From Alistipes_A hominis (lineage in GTDB: Bacteria; Bacteroidota; Bacteroidia; Bacteroidales; Rikenellaceae), in the NCBI RefSeq assembly GCF_014288115.1, contig NZ_JACOOK010000003.1, positions 484,032 to 548,031 on the forward strand: a stretch of DNA of 64,000 bases, in the 5' to 3' direction. Shown here in pieces: positions 17,033 to 24,842 of the stretch. Numbering within the stretch: position 1 is the first letter of the stretch; each line of letters opens with the position of its first letter. Below the pieces are notes generated by a model. That model was not told the DNA's origin, ran no database searches, and saw nothing but the letters and a program-made list of their open reading frames with translations. Both the position numbers and the translations under genes were made by a program.

Positions 17033-17178
17033 AGCCGTGTTTTTCGGGAACGACTGCAAAGGTAATCATTTTCGCCCGAATGGGACGTTTTTCCCGCAAC
17101 GGAGGGTTGCGCTGTCCCGAAAGATGCGGTTTTATCGGCGGATTATGCTTATCTTTACTATCGGAAAACAGCAGCCCT

Positions 17179-18006
17179 ATGGATTACAGCGTTACCACCC
17201 GTCTGAAAGGAGTCGTCGCGATGACCAGCAGCTTTCATGCCGATCCGGTGCTGCGCCGGGACCGGAGCCTGTATAAATTCATCTGGGTGCAGCGCGGGAC
17301 GCTAACTCTCGTGATCGACCATGTGGAAACGCAACTCGCCGCCGGCGAGATCGTTTCGCTCACTCCGTTGCACCGGATCGAATTCGGGGAGTCCGGCGCA
17401 GAGTATCTGGCGTTGCTGTTCAACAGCGATTTTTACTGCATCTACGGGCACGACGACGAAGTGTCGTGCAACGGCCTGCTGTTCAACGGATCGTCGGACG
17501 TTATGCGGCTGAAGTTGACCGCCGGACAGTCGGAAGCGCTGCATGAGATCACCGACCGGATAGCTGCCGAGTACGCCGTCGCCGACAACCTGCGCGAAGA
17601 GATGCTGTGCATTCTGTTGAAACGTTTTATCATTACTTGTACGCGCATGGCGCGGGAACGGTTCGCAGCCGGGGCGGGCAGCGAACGGCAGTTCGACATC
17701 GTCCGCCGGTACTATGTGCTGGTCGACCGGTACTTCCGTGAAAAGAAGCAGGTGCAGGAGTATGCCCTTCTGCTGCACCGCTCCCCGAAAACGCTGTCGA
17801 ATCTTTTCGCCGTTTACGGCCTGCCGTCGCCGTTGCAGGTCATCCGCGACCGGACGCAGGCCGAAGCCCGGCGTTTGCTGCTCTATACTTCGAAAAGCGC
17901 CAAGGAGGTCGCCGGTATCCTTGGATTCGAAGACGCGGCCTCTTTCAGCCGGTTCTTCAAAGGGGCGACCGGGAAAAGCATTTCGGAATACCGGAGCCGG
18001 AAATAG
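17179..18006 (+). CDS. AraC-family regulator of the rcl-like cluster
   Basis: A 275-residue regulator with an N-terminal cupin-like sensing domain (IWVQRGTLTLVIDHVETQL, residues about 36-54) and a C-terminal AraC double helix-turn-helix from about 175. The second HTH is marked by SAKEVAGILGFEDAASFSR and FKGATGKSISEYR. It lies 91 bases upstream of the RclC-like gene on the same strand. E. coli RclR, which controls rclABC, is also AraC-type, and position suggests the same role here. The sensing cysteines of E. coli RclR are not obviously conserved; cysteines here sit in FYCIYGHDDEVSC and MLCILL. A near-consensus -7 element (TATCTTTA, 17150-17157) precedes the gene. Confidence 0.85.
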   Translation: MDYSVTTRLKGVVAMTSSFHADPVLRRDRSLYKFIWVQRGTLTLVIDHVETQLAAGEIVSLTPLHRIEFGESGAEYLALLFNSDFYCIYGHDDEVSCNGLLFNGSSDVMRLKLTAGQSEALHEITDRIAAEYAVADNLREEMLCILLKRFIITCTRMARERFAAGAGSERQFDIVRRYYVLVDRYFREKKQVQEYALLLHRSPKTLSNLFAVYGLPSPLQVIRDRTQAEARRLLLYTSKSAKEVAGILGFEDAASFSRFFKGATGKSISEYRSRK

Positions 18007-18040
18007 GGAATAATTGCCAACACATCCGGCAGAATCGCCA

Positions 18041-18071
18041 TTTACCGGCCGGCGTAAACGGCGGATCTTTG
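18041..18071 (+). promoter_or_regulatory. Possible promoter of rclC-rclA
   Basis: TTTA at 18041-18044, 19-base spacer, then GATCTTTG at 18064-18071, one mismatch in each element from the Bacteroidetes consensus. It is placed 26 bases before the RclC start, as an activator-dependent promoter might be. Confidence 0.4.
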
Positions 18072-18097
18072 CATCATCGTTAAACCTCAAAAGAGAA

Positions 18098-18706
18098 ATG
18101 ATGATGACGGAACTCAAAAAACTTTACGTCGGTTCGCTGAGATTGACTGCCGGCTGCCGGAAACTGGGCATCGGCCTGATGCGTGTCGCTATCTTCGTGA
18201 TCTTCGTCTGGATCGGCGGCCTGAAATTTTGGAATTACGAGGCCGAAGGGATCGTCCCTTTCGTCGCCAACAGCCCTTTCATGAGCTTCTTCTATACGAA
18301 ATCCGCGCCCGAATACAGGGATTACAAGCTCCGCGAGGGCGAATTCGACCCGGCTAAACGCGACTGGCATACGGCGAACAATACGTACGGGTTCTCGCGC
18401 GGACTGGGCGTCCTGATTATGGGGATCGGGGTGCTGGCGTTTCTCGGCATGTTTTTTCCGAAAGCGGGCCTTGTTGGTGCAATCCTTGCAATCCTGATGA
18501 CTGTCGGCACCCTGTCGTTCCTTGCGACGACTCCCGAAGCGTGGGTTCCCGACCTCGGGGCGGAGCACGGATTTCCGCTGCTGAGCGGGGCGGGGAGGCT
18601 GGTCGTCAAAGATATCGCGATTTTGGCCGGGGCGGTGATCCTGCTCTCCGAATCGGCCAGAAGGCTATTGAACGAACAAAAAAACAACGGCGATGAAGAC
18701 TTATGA
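18098..18706 (+). CDS. rclC: RclC-like DUF417 inner-membrane protein
   Basis: A 202-residue membrane protein of the DUF417 (YkgB/RclC) family. Hallmarks are RVAIFVIFVWIGGLKFWNYEAEGI near residues 29-52, PFVANSPFMSFFY, and GVLIMGIGVLAFLGMFFPKAG. Four hydrophobic helices are evident. Three consecutive ATG codons occur at the start and the first (18098) is taken. The 3' end overlaps the RclA-like gene by 14 bases. In E. coli rclC belongs to the reactive-chlorine-resistance operon rclABC. The paired RclA-like gene here supports that assignment. The mechanism of RclC is not established. Confidence 0.9.
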   Translation: MMMTELKKLYVGSLRLTAGCRKLGIGLMRVAIFVIFVWIGGLKFWNYEAEGIVPFVANSPFMSFFYTKSAPEYRDYKLREGEFDPAKRDWHTANNTYGFSRGLGVLIMGIGVLAFLGMFFPKAGLVGAILAILMTVGTLSFLATTPEAWVPDLGAEHGFPLLSGAGRLVVKDIAILAGAVILLSESARRLLNEQKNNGDEDL

Positions 18707-20063
18707 TGCGATTATTATCGGTTTCGGCAAAGGCGGAAAGACCTTAGCCGTCGAACTGGCCAAACGCGAATGGACGGTGGCCGTAGTCGAACGTTCCGAG
18801 AAGATGTACGGCGGAACTTGTATCAATACCGGATGCATTCCGACCAAAACGCTGATACACCAGGCGAAAGCGGCGGCCATGCGCCTCGAACTTCCGTTCG
18901 ACCGGAAAAAAGAGTTTTACCGCCGGGCCGTCGCGGTCAAGGAAGAGGTCGTTTCGTCGTTGCGCGACCGGAATTACCACAACCTGGCCGACCGTCCGGG
19001 GATCGCGGTCTATACCGGCGTCGGCTCGTTCGTCTCCCCGGACGAGGTTTCGGTGGAGGGCGCGGAAGGCAGGCAGGTGCTGAAAGCGAAATACATCTTT
19101 ATCGATACCGGGGCCGAGACCGTCCTGCCGCCGATCGACGGGCTGTCTGCGAGCCGTTTCCTCCATACGAGCGCGTCGATCATGGAGCTGAAGGAGTTGC
19201 CGCGCCGGCTGGCGATCGTGGGCGGCGGGTACATCGGGCTCGAATTCGCCTCCATGTACGCCTCTTTCGGCTCGGAAGTGACGGTGTTCGAAGGGGGGCC
19301 TGTGCTGATGCCGAGGGAAGACCGGGATGTCGCCGACAGCGTCCGGGAGACTCTTGAGAAAAAGGGGATCGTTTTCCGAACGGGCGCCGACGTATTGTCC
19401 GTGCGCGATTCCGGCGGGGCGGCGAAGGTATCCTGGCGGCAGACCGGGGAGGGCCGGGTCGGGGAACTGGAAGCGGACGCCGTACTGATCGCTGCGGGCC
19501 GCCGGCCGGCGACCGAAGTACTGAATCTCGAAGCTGCCGGCGTAAAGGTCGATTCGCGCGGGGCCGTCATCGTGGACGATCGGCTGAGGACGTCCAATCC
19601 GAATATCCGCGCGATCGGCGATGTGAAGGGGGGACTCCAGTTCACTTACATTTCGCTGGACGATTACCGGATTATCCGGGACGACCTGTTCGGCGCGGCG
19701 GTGCGGAAAACCGGCGACCGCGATCCGGTGGCCTACTCCGTATTCATCGACCCGCCGTTGTCGCACATCGGCATTACCGAAGAGACGGCCCGGCGGAACA
19801 ACCTGGATGTCCGGGTCAACCGGATAGCCGTCGCTTCGATTCCCCGGATGCGGACCATCGGCGAGACGGACGGCCTGTTGAAAGCGGTGATCGACGCCCG
19901 CACGAACCGGATTCTGGGATGTACGCTGTTTTGTCCCGAATCGAGCGAGGTCATCAATACGGTCGCCGTGGCGATGAAATCCGGACGCACTGCCGCTTTT
20001 CTTCGCGATTTCGTTTTCACGCACCCGAGCGTCAGCGAAGCGCTGAACGACCTGTTCGTCTGA
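18693..20063 (+). CDS. rclA: RclA-like flavin disulfide reductase
   Basis: A 456-residue FAD-dependent pyridine nucleotide-disulfide oxidoreductase. The N-terminal FAD site reads IIIGFGKGGKTLA (residues 7-19). The redox-active pair is C43/C48 in GGTCINTGCIPTKTL. The NAD(P)H site is AIVGGGYIGLEFASMYASFG and the second FAD motif IRAIGDVKGG. The C-terminal dimerisation domain begins at AYSVFIDPPLSHIG. The GFGKGGK variant and overall pattern are those of RclA (YkgC), the Cu(II)-reducing hypochlorite-protection enzyme, rather than dihydrolipoamide dehydrogenase. It overlaps rclC. No rclB homologue is seen nearby. Confidence 0.9.
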   Translation: MKTYDAIIIGFGKGGKTLAVELAKREWTVAVVERSEKMYGGTCINTGCIPTKTLIHQAKAAAMRLELPFDRKKEFYRRAVAVKEEVVSSLRDRNYHNLADRPGIAVYTGVGSFVSPDEVSVEGAEGRQVLKAKYIFIDTGAETVLPPIDGLSASRFLHTSASIMELKELPRRLAIVGGGYIGLEFASMYASFGSEVTVFEGGPVLMPREDRDVADSVRETLEKKGIVFRTGADVLSVRDSGGAAKVSWRQTGEGRVGELEADAVLIAAGRRPATEVLNLEAAGVKVDSRGAVIVDDRLRTSNPNIRAIGDVKGGLQFTYISLDDYRIIRDDLFGAAVRKTGDRDPVAYSVFIDPPLSHIGITEETARRNNLDVRVNRIAVASIPRMRTIGETDGLLKAVIDARTNRILGCTLFCPESSEVINTVAVAMKSGRTAAFLRDFVFTHPSVSEALNDLFV

Positions 20064-20430
20064 AATCCGCCGGACGTTTCGGCTTGCCTGCCGGTTCTGA
20101 GTCCGATAACCGCAACGTTTTCCGATGTGAGGCGGCCGTCCGCAGGCGATCGCTTCCCTTTTCGTACGGACCGGTCTTCCGTCCCGACCTTCGTTCGCGT
20201 ATGCCGTTCGCTGCGGGATGTGCGAATCGGGGTATATCGGAGCATTCCATCGGAAAAATGTTTGTATATTACCGTTCGGATGTGTATTTTTATGACGATT
20301 GATCTGATTTTGGAAAGTCATCGAGCGGTGTGCGTATCCGCCGCCCGGCGGTTTTCGGGAAATGTCGGTTCGGAGCGGTTCGCCGGAATTTTGAGGCGGC
20401 GAATCGCCGTCGATTGAACGATACGGAAAA
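20064..20430 (+). other. Intergenic region with candidate promoter
   Basis: A spacer of 367 bases. A likely promoter for the downstream alkyltransferase-like gene is TTTG at 20261-20264, 20-base spacer, TATTTTTA at 20285-20292 (one mismatch in the -7). That would give a leader of about 130 bases with no obvious structure. No gene or RNA family recognised in the rest. Confidence 0.45.
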
Positions 20431-20775
20431 ATGATGCAGCAATCCGATTTCAGCGAGTTGAGGCAGGCGGTCTGTCAGATCGTCGCTGCGGTTCCCCGGG
20501 GACGGGCCACTTCCTACGGGGCCGTTGCGCGCGCTTTGGGCCGTCCCGGCTGGGCGCGGCTGGTCGGGCGTATCCTGGGAAGTTGCGGCGAAGCCCGCAT
20601 TCCGGCCCACCGGGTCGTCGACAGCCAGGGACGGCTTTCGGGCAGTCATGCTTTCGGCAGCCCGTCCCGGATGCGGGAACTGCTCGAATCGGAGGGCGTG
20701 CAGGTCGCCGGCGACCGGATCGTCGGTTGGAGGAAGGTTTTCTGGGACCCCTGTAAAGAGATCGAAATGCCTTAA
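20431..20775 (+). CDS. Alkyltransferase-like (ATL) DNA-binding protein
   Basis: A 114-residue protein with the O6-alkylguanine-DNA alkyltransferase fold. It has the helix-turn-helix VPRGRATSYGAVARALGRPG (residues 21-40) and the active-site strand IPAHRVVDSQGRLSG (57-71). The alkyl-accepting cysteine of PCHR is replaced by alanine (PAHR, residues 58-61), so it cannot be a suicidal methyltransferase. It is instead expected to bind alkylated guanine and flag it for nucleotide excision repair, like known ATL proteins. Two tandem ATG codons start the frame and the first is used. It is convergent with the GH78 gene. Confidence 0.88.
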   Translation: MMQQSDFSELRQAVCQIVAAVPRGRATSYGAVARALGRPGWARLVGRILGSCGEARIPAHRVVDSQGRLSGSHAFGSPSRMRELLESEGVQVAGDRIVGWRKVFWDPCKEIEMP

Positions 20776-20828
20776 ATGTCCGGTAACAGGTGCAATCTGC
20801 TTTGCCGGTCGCCCGGTGCGTAAAAAGT

Positions 20829-20868
20829 CCGGATCCCCGTTTTACCTTCAAGGTATACGGGAATCCGG
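20829..20868 (-). terminator. Terminator between convergent ATL and GH78 genes
   Basis: Long imperfect hairpin, CCGGAT-C-CCCG pairing with CGGG-A-ATCCGG around a nested TACCTT/AAGGTA stem. In the minus direction it is followed by CTTTTT, making it a good intrinsic terminator for GH78. It may also stop plus-strand transcription. Confidence 0.6.
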
Positions 20869-20919
20869 AATCTTTCGGTCCGGCCGTTCGCCGTTTTCCG
20901 GCGCGATCTCCGGCCCGGC

Positions 20920-23619
20920 CTATTTTTTCAGCGTTGACCGGAAACGATAGTCCCCCGATCCCACTTCGAAGACGCCGCAGCCGTCCTGTTCTCCGAGGAA
21001 CCGTACCGATGGCGCTTTCGCCGCGTTTTTACCGCTCTCGGTGATGCTTCCTACGCGCGAAGAGGGCACGTACACCGTAGCGACCGAATTGGCCGGAATC
21101 GTTACGTTCAGCGACAACACCCCGTTCTTTTTGCTCCAACCGCTGCGGATCGTCCCTTTTACCGAGTTGAACTCTCCTTCGGCGAATTCCAAGTCGTCGA
21201 CTACATAGGGGTGAATGGTGAACCGGTCGAAACCGGGATGTTCGGCGTCGGGCACGATTCCCAGCAGGTATTTGTAGAACCACGAGTCGATCGAACCCAT
21301 CATCGGGTGGTTGTGCGAGTTCATCTCGTCGCCGGTGGCGTATTCCCATCGCTCCCACAGCGTCGTCGCGCCGTTCTGGAGCATGTATCCCCAACTGGGA
21401 TAGGTCGTCTGGGTCGCGATTCGGTAGGCGGTTTCGGCGTGGCCGTAGCGCGTTAGCATCTCCATCAGGTATTTCGTGCACAGGTTTCCCGTCGTGAGGT
21501 GGTAGTCGTGTTTTTCGACGTCGTCGGCCAGATTTTTCACGACCCGCGGGATACGCGTTTCGTCGACGATACCCAGAAACAGCGCGAACGAATTGGCAGC
21601 TTGGTTATTGGCCGCATATCCGCCGGTCTGTTCGTTCCAGTATGTCCGGTTGAACGCTTCGGCCGTCCGTTCGGCGAGCTGCGCGTAGCGGGCTTTGTCG
21701 CTGTCGCGGCCGGTCAGTTCCGCCATTTTCGAAAGCATCGAGGCGCAGTAGTACAGGTAACCGGTCGACATCAACTGGCCCGGAGTGTCCCGCGATACGG
21801 CCGATCCGGGCGCTGCGGCGAACTGGGTCGGCGGCGACCAGTCGCCGTAATAGCTATAATCGACGATCCCGTCTTGGGTACGCGATGCGAGGTAATCGAC
21901 CCATCCTTTCAGGCCGTCATAATGGTCGCGGATGATGTTCCGGTTGCCGTAATATTCGTACGATTTCCACGCGAGCAGCAGGTAGCTGGCCGATACCGGG
22001 TCGGCCGGCCGCGCTCCGAAGCGGTACGGGGCTACGCAGGTGATCGTCCCGTCTTCGTGTTGCGTATCGGCGATGTCGTCGATGAATTTGGCGTAGAAAC
22101 GCGAGAAGTCGAAGTTGTACACCGCCTGTTCGATGCGGACGGTCAGGTCGTTCAGCCAGCCCATCCGTTCGTCGCGCTGCGGACAGTCGGTCGGCACGCC
22201 GTGCAGGTTGCTCGCTTCGGTGGCCACGACCATCCGGTGTATTCGGTTCAGCAGTTCGTTGCTGCAATGGAATTTCCCGACCGGAGCCACTGCATTGCGC
22301 ACGATTTTTACCCGGATGTCCCCGACTTTCGGAGCGTGCGGCAGGCCTTCGACCTGGACGTAACGAAATCCGTGGTAGGTGAATTTAGGTTCCCAGGTTT
22401 CGACGCCTTCGCCCTTGAGGATGTAGGTGTCGGTCGCCTTCGCATTCCGCAGGTTCTCCTGGTTTACGAGTCCGTCGTCGTACAGCGTTTCGGCGAATTT
22501 CAACGTGATTTCGCGGCCCCGCTCCCCTTCGACGGTCAACGAAGCCCATCCGGCGAGGTTTTGTTCGGTATCGAAAACGTAGACTCCCGGCTTCGGTTCT
22601 GTGATGATCTTCGGGGTCAGCGTATCCACTACCCGGATGGGTTCCATTTTTTGCGACACCATTTTCCCGCCGGGCGAGTCGGCGATATGGGCCAGCCCCC
22701 AGTCCTTGTTCATCAGGCCGGCCGGCACGAAGGGCTTGTAGATGTCGGGCGCTTCGAGGCGCGCGTCGTACAACTCGCCGTCGAAGACCGTCGAATAGAC
22801 GGTCGGGCCGGTCGTTACGGCCCTCAGGTGGTTTGCCGTCAGCGTCGTTGCGCTGCCGTCCGTGTAGGCGATTTCCATCTGCATCCGCAGCTTCGGCATC
22901 CCGTACCAGCCCGGGGCGACGGCTACCAGCAGCACGTTCTCCTGCGACAGGTAGTCTTTTACGTCGTAGGAGGCGTAGTAGACCCGCTTGTCATAACTGC
23001 TCTGGGCCGGGTCCAGCACATGGTCGCCGACCTTGCGGTTGTTGATGTACATTTCGTAGTAACCCAACCCGGAGATATACAGCCGGGCTTTTTCGACCTC
23101 TTTCTGCTGGCAGAACGTTCCTTTGAAATAGATGATCCGGCCGGGTTTTCCGGGTACGTACGCGATCCAGTCCGATACCCAATCCTTTTCGTCGAGCAGT
23201 CCCATTTCGAACGATCCCGCCGCCGACCAGTCGCTTTGTCCTCCGTCGGTTGTCCAGACGCGTACTTTCCAGTAGTAGCGTTCCTTGCTCGAGAGTGCGG
23301 GGCCTTCGTAGCGGATGCCCGCCGATCGGGACGATTCGATTCGGCCGCTGTTCCAAACGCCGTTGTCCTGTGCCAGTTCTTCTTGCGACCGGGCGACGAC
23401 GATCTGGTAAGCGGATTGTAATACGCCCCGCCGTTGCGATTCGGTGCGCCAGCTGAACTGCGGCGACCGGACGTCCAGTCCGATCGGGTCGGTCGCGTAT
23501 TCGCAGCGCAGGCCTTCGATCCGCAGGTCGGCGGCCGGAGCTTGCCTGCCTGCCGCCTGCATCATTCCGAGGCATCCGGCCAGCAGCAGGCCGATGCCGT
23601 AAAGCAATTGTTTCTTCAT
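20920..23619 (-). CDS. GH78 alpha-L-rhamnosidase (exported)
   Basis: An 899-residue secreted enzyme that removes terminal alpha-L-rhamnose. The signal peptide is MKKQLLYGIGLLLAGCLGMMQAAG; a lipobox (LLAGC) near residue 16 makes surface lipidation possible. Domain order follows GH78: N-terminal beta domain (LRCEYATDPIGLDVRSPQFSW), carbohydrate-binding module, then the (alpha/alpha)6 barrel. The barrel's catalytic acid lies in the TDCPQRDERMGWLND segment, with YDGLKGWVDYL and GYMLQNGATTLWERWE downstream, the latter holding the candidate base glutamate. A TTG five codons upstream is rejected in favour of the ATG. It lies 36 bases after the TIM-barrel isomerase gene. Confidence 0.92.
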   Translation of the reverse strand: MKKQLLYGIGLLLAGCLGMMQAAGRQAPAADLRIEGLRCEYATDPIGLDVRSPQFSWRTESQRRGVLQSAYQIVVARSQEELAQDNGVWNSGRIESSRSAGIRYEGPALSSKERYYWKVRVWTTDGGQSDWSAAGSFEMGLLDEKDWVSDWIAYVPGKPGRIIYFKGTFCQQKEVEKARLYISGLGYYEMYINNRKVGDHVLDPAQSSYDKRVYYASYDVKDYLSQENVLLVAVAPGWYGMPKLRMQMEIAYTDGSATTLTANHLRAVTTGPTVYSTVFDGELYDARLEAPDIYKPFVPAGLMNKDWGLAHIADSPGGKMVSQKMEPIRVVDTLTPKIITEPKPGVYVFDTEQNLAGWASLTVEGERGREITLKFAETLYDDGLVNQENLRNAKATDTYILKGEGVETWEPKFTYHGFRYVQVEGLPHAPKVGDIRVKIVRNAVAPVGKFHCSNELLNRIHRMVVATEASNLHGVPTDCPQRDERMGWLNDLTVRIEQAVYNFDFSRFYAKFIDDIADTQHEDGTITCVAPYRFGARPADPVSASYLLLAWKSYEYYGNRNIIRDHYDGLKGWVDYLASRTQDGIVDYSYYGDWSPPTQFAAAPGSAVSRDTPGQLMSTGYLYYCASMLSKMAELTGRDSDKARYAQLAERTAEAFNRTYWNEQTGGYAANNQAANSFALFLGIVDETRIPRVVKNLADDVEKHDYHLTTGNLCTKYLMEMLTRYGHAETAYRIATQTTYPSWGYMLQNGATTLWERWEYATGDEMNSHNHPMMGSIDSWFYKYLLGIVPDAEHPGFDRFTIHPYVVDDLEFAEGEFNSVKGTIRSGWSKKNGVLSLNVTIPANSVATVYVPSSRVGSITESGKNAAKAPSVRFLGEQDGCGVFEVGSGDYRFRSTLKK

Positions 23620-23655
23620 TCGGTTATTCTTCAATCGTTTCGGATATTTTACCGT

Positions 23656-24627
23656 TTAGCCGAACAGCGCTTTGCGCATGAACCGAGAGGTCGCTACCGC
23701 GTCGTTCAGCTTTACCAGCCGGTCTATTTCGTCGAAATGATCGTCGACGATCGCTTCGAAACGCCTTACCCATTCGATGCTCTCGGCGATCGCGTCGACG
23801 GCGTTTTCGCGGTACGGGTACTGGTCCATCGACAGCCACCCGGCGTAGCCGGTTTTTTTCAGCCAGTAGATCAGGTCTACGTAAACGGTGCTGTGGACGC
23901 TGCCCACGATCATATCGTCGTCCCATGCGCCGTGGTTGTCGTTGAAATGCATGTGGAACAGCAGGTCGCCGGCCCGTTTGGCCAGTACGATCGCTTCGGC
24001 TACGTTTTCGCCGGCTACGAATCCGTGTCCGGTGTCGATCGTGACGCCGACGTTCGGACATTCGGTCTCTTTGGCCGCCAGGATCGTGTCGCTCATGCGG
24101 GCGTGAAACGAAAAATTGCGCGGCTCTTTGGGCTTGTATTCCAGCGCGAACTTCAGCGTCGGGAACTCTTTGGCCAGCCGGGCGGTTCCTTCTTTCAGCC
24201 ACTCCCGTTTCTGGTCGTAGTCGGTGGTCAGCAGGTAATCGTAGCCGTCCTGCGCCATCCACATGTTCAGGATGCCGCAGTTCATTTCGAGGGCCACTTC
24301 GCTCATCTGGCGCAGGTAGTCCTGCGTTTTTTGCCGGACGGCCGGATCGGAACTGGTCAGCGTGCCTTTCCCGTATGCCTTGTCGCCGAAAACGTCCGGG
24401 ATGATCGATACGCACTGTACGCCGTAATCGGCGAAGCGTTTTTTCATCTCTTTGACGTTGTCCGGGCCGATGTCCCATGTGCCGACCAGCTCGATTCCTT
24501 CCACATGCGGGATCTTAACCGCCTGCGACAGCATTTCGAGGGTCGAAGGATTGTCTTTGTAACTTTTGCAGAAACGGTCGCAGGTATTGCCCAGGTTGCC
24601 TAAAATTACCGAATACTTGTTTTTCAT
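23656..24627 (-). CDS. Sugar isomerase/epimerase TIM-barrel protein
   Basis: A 323-residue cytosolic protein of the xylose-isomerase-like TIM-barrel superfamily (AP endonuclease 2 type). Metal-ligand motifs are visible: LEYKPKEPRN with the first glutamate, VGVTIDTGHGFVAGENV with Asp and His, and LLFHMHFNDNHGAWDDD. It is the first gene of a pair with the GH78 rhamnosidase, so a role in processing L-rhamnose or its products is reasonable but not shown. It is shorter than Pseudomonas-type rhamnose isomerase. The exact substrate is unknown. Confidence 0.8.
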   Translation of the reverse strand: MKNKYSVILGNLGNTCDRFCKSYKDNPSTLEMLSQAVKIPHVEGIELVGTWDIGPDNVKEMKKRFADYGVQCVSIIPDVFGDKAYGKGTLTSSDPAVRQKTQDYLRQMSEVALEMNCGILNMWMAQDGYDYLLTTDYDQKREWLKEGTARLAKEFPTLKFALEYKPKEPRNFSFHARMSDTILAAKETECPNVGVTIDTGHGFVAGENVAEAIVLAKRAGDLLFHMHFNDNHGAWDDDMIVGSVHSTVYVDLIYWLKKTGYAGWLSMDQYPYRENAVDAIAESIEWVRRFEAIVDDHFDEIDRLVKLNDAVATSRFMRKALFG

Positions 24628-24682
24628 AGGTTTTAAATTTAGTAGTTTTTATAGGATCCGATGTACTTCGGTTGTAAGATCC

Positions 24683-24708
24683 GACCCGGAAAAAGGTCGC
24701 TCCGGGTC
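24683..24708 (-). terminator. Hairpin downstream of the NtrY-like kinase
   Basis: Perfect stem GACCCGGA/TCCGGGTC with a 10-base loop in the 215-base spacer between the TIM-barrel gene and the kinase gene. It is a candidate transcription end of the efflux operon. A second hairpin at 24787-24821 lies even closer to the kinase stop. Confidence 0.4.
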
Positions 24709-24786
24709 TTGTAAAATTATAAAATAGATGGAATAAAACCAAATCCCGTCCGGCGCGATTGACCGCGCCGCAAGATTTGCGACTGT

Positions 24787-24821
24787 CGGAGCCACCCGCT
24801 TCGTTCGCAGGGGGGGCTCCG
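24787..24821 (-). terminator. Second hairpin downstream of the NtrY-like kinase
   Basis: Stem CGGAGCC/GGCTCCG extended by GC pairs around a loop of about 20 bases, 22 bases after the kinase stop. It has no T-run, so termination at this site alone is uncertain. Confidence 0.4.
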
Positions 24822-24842
24822 GAGAGATGTGCGTCCGGGCGG

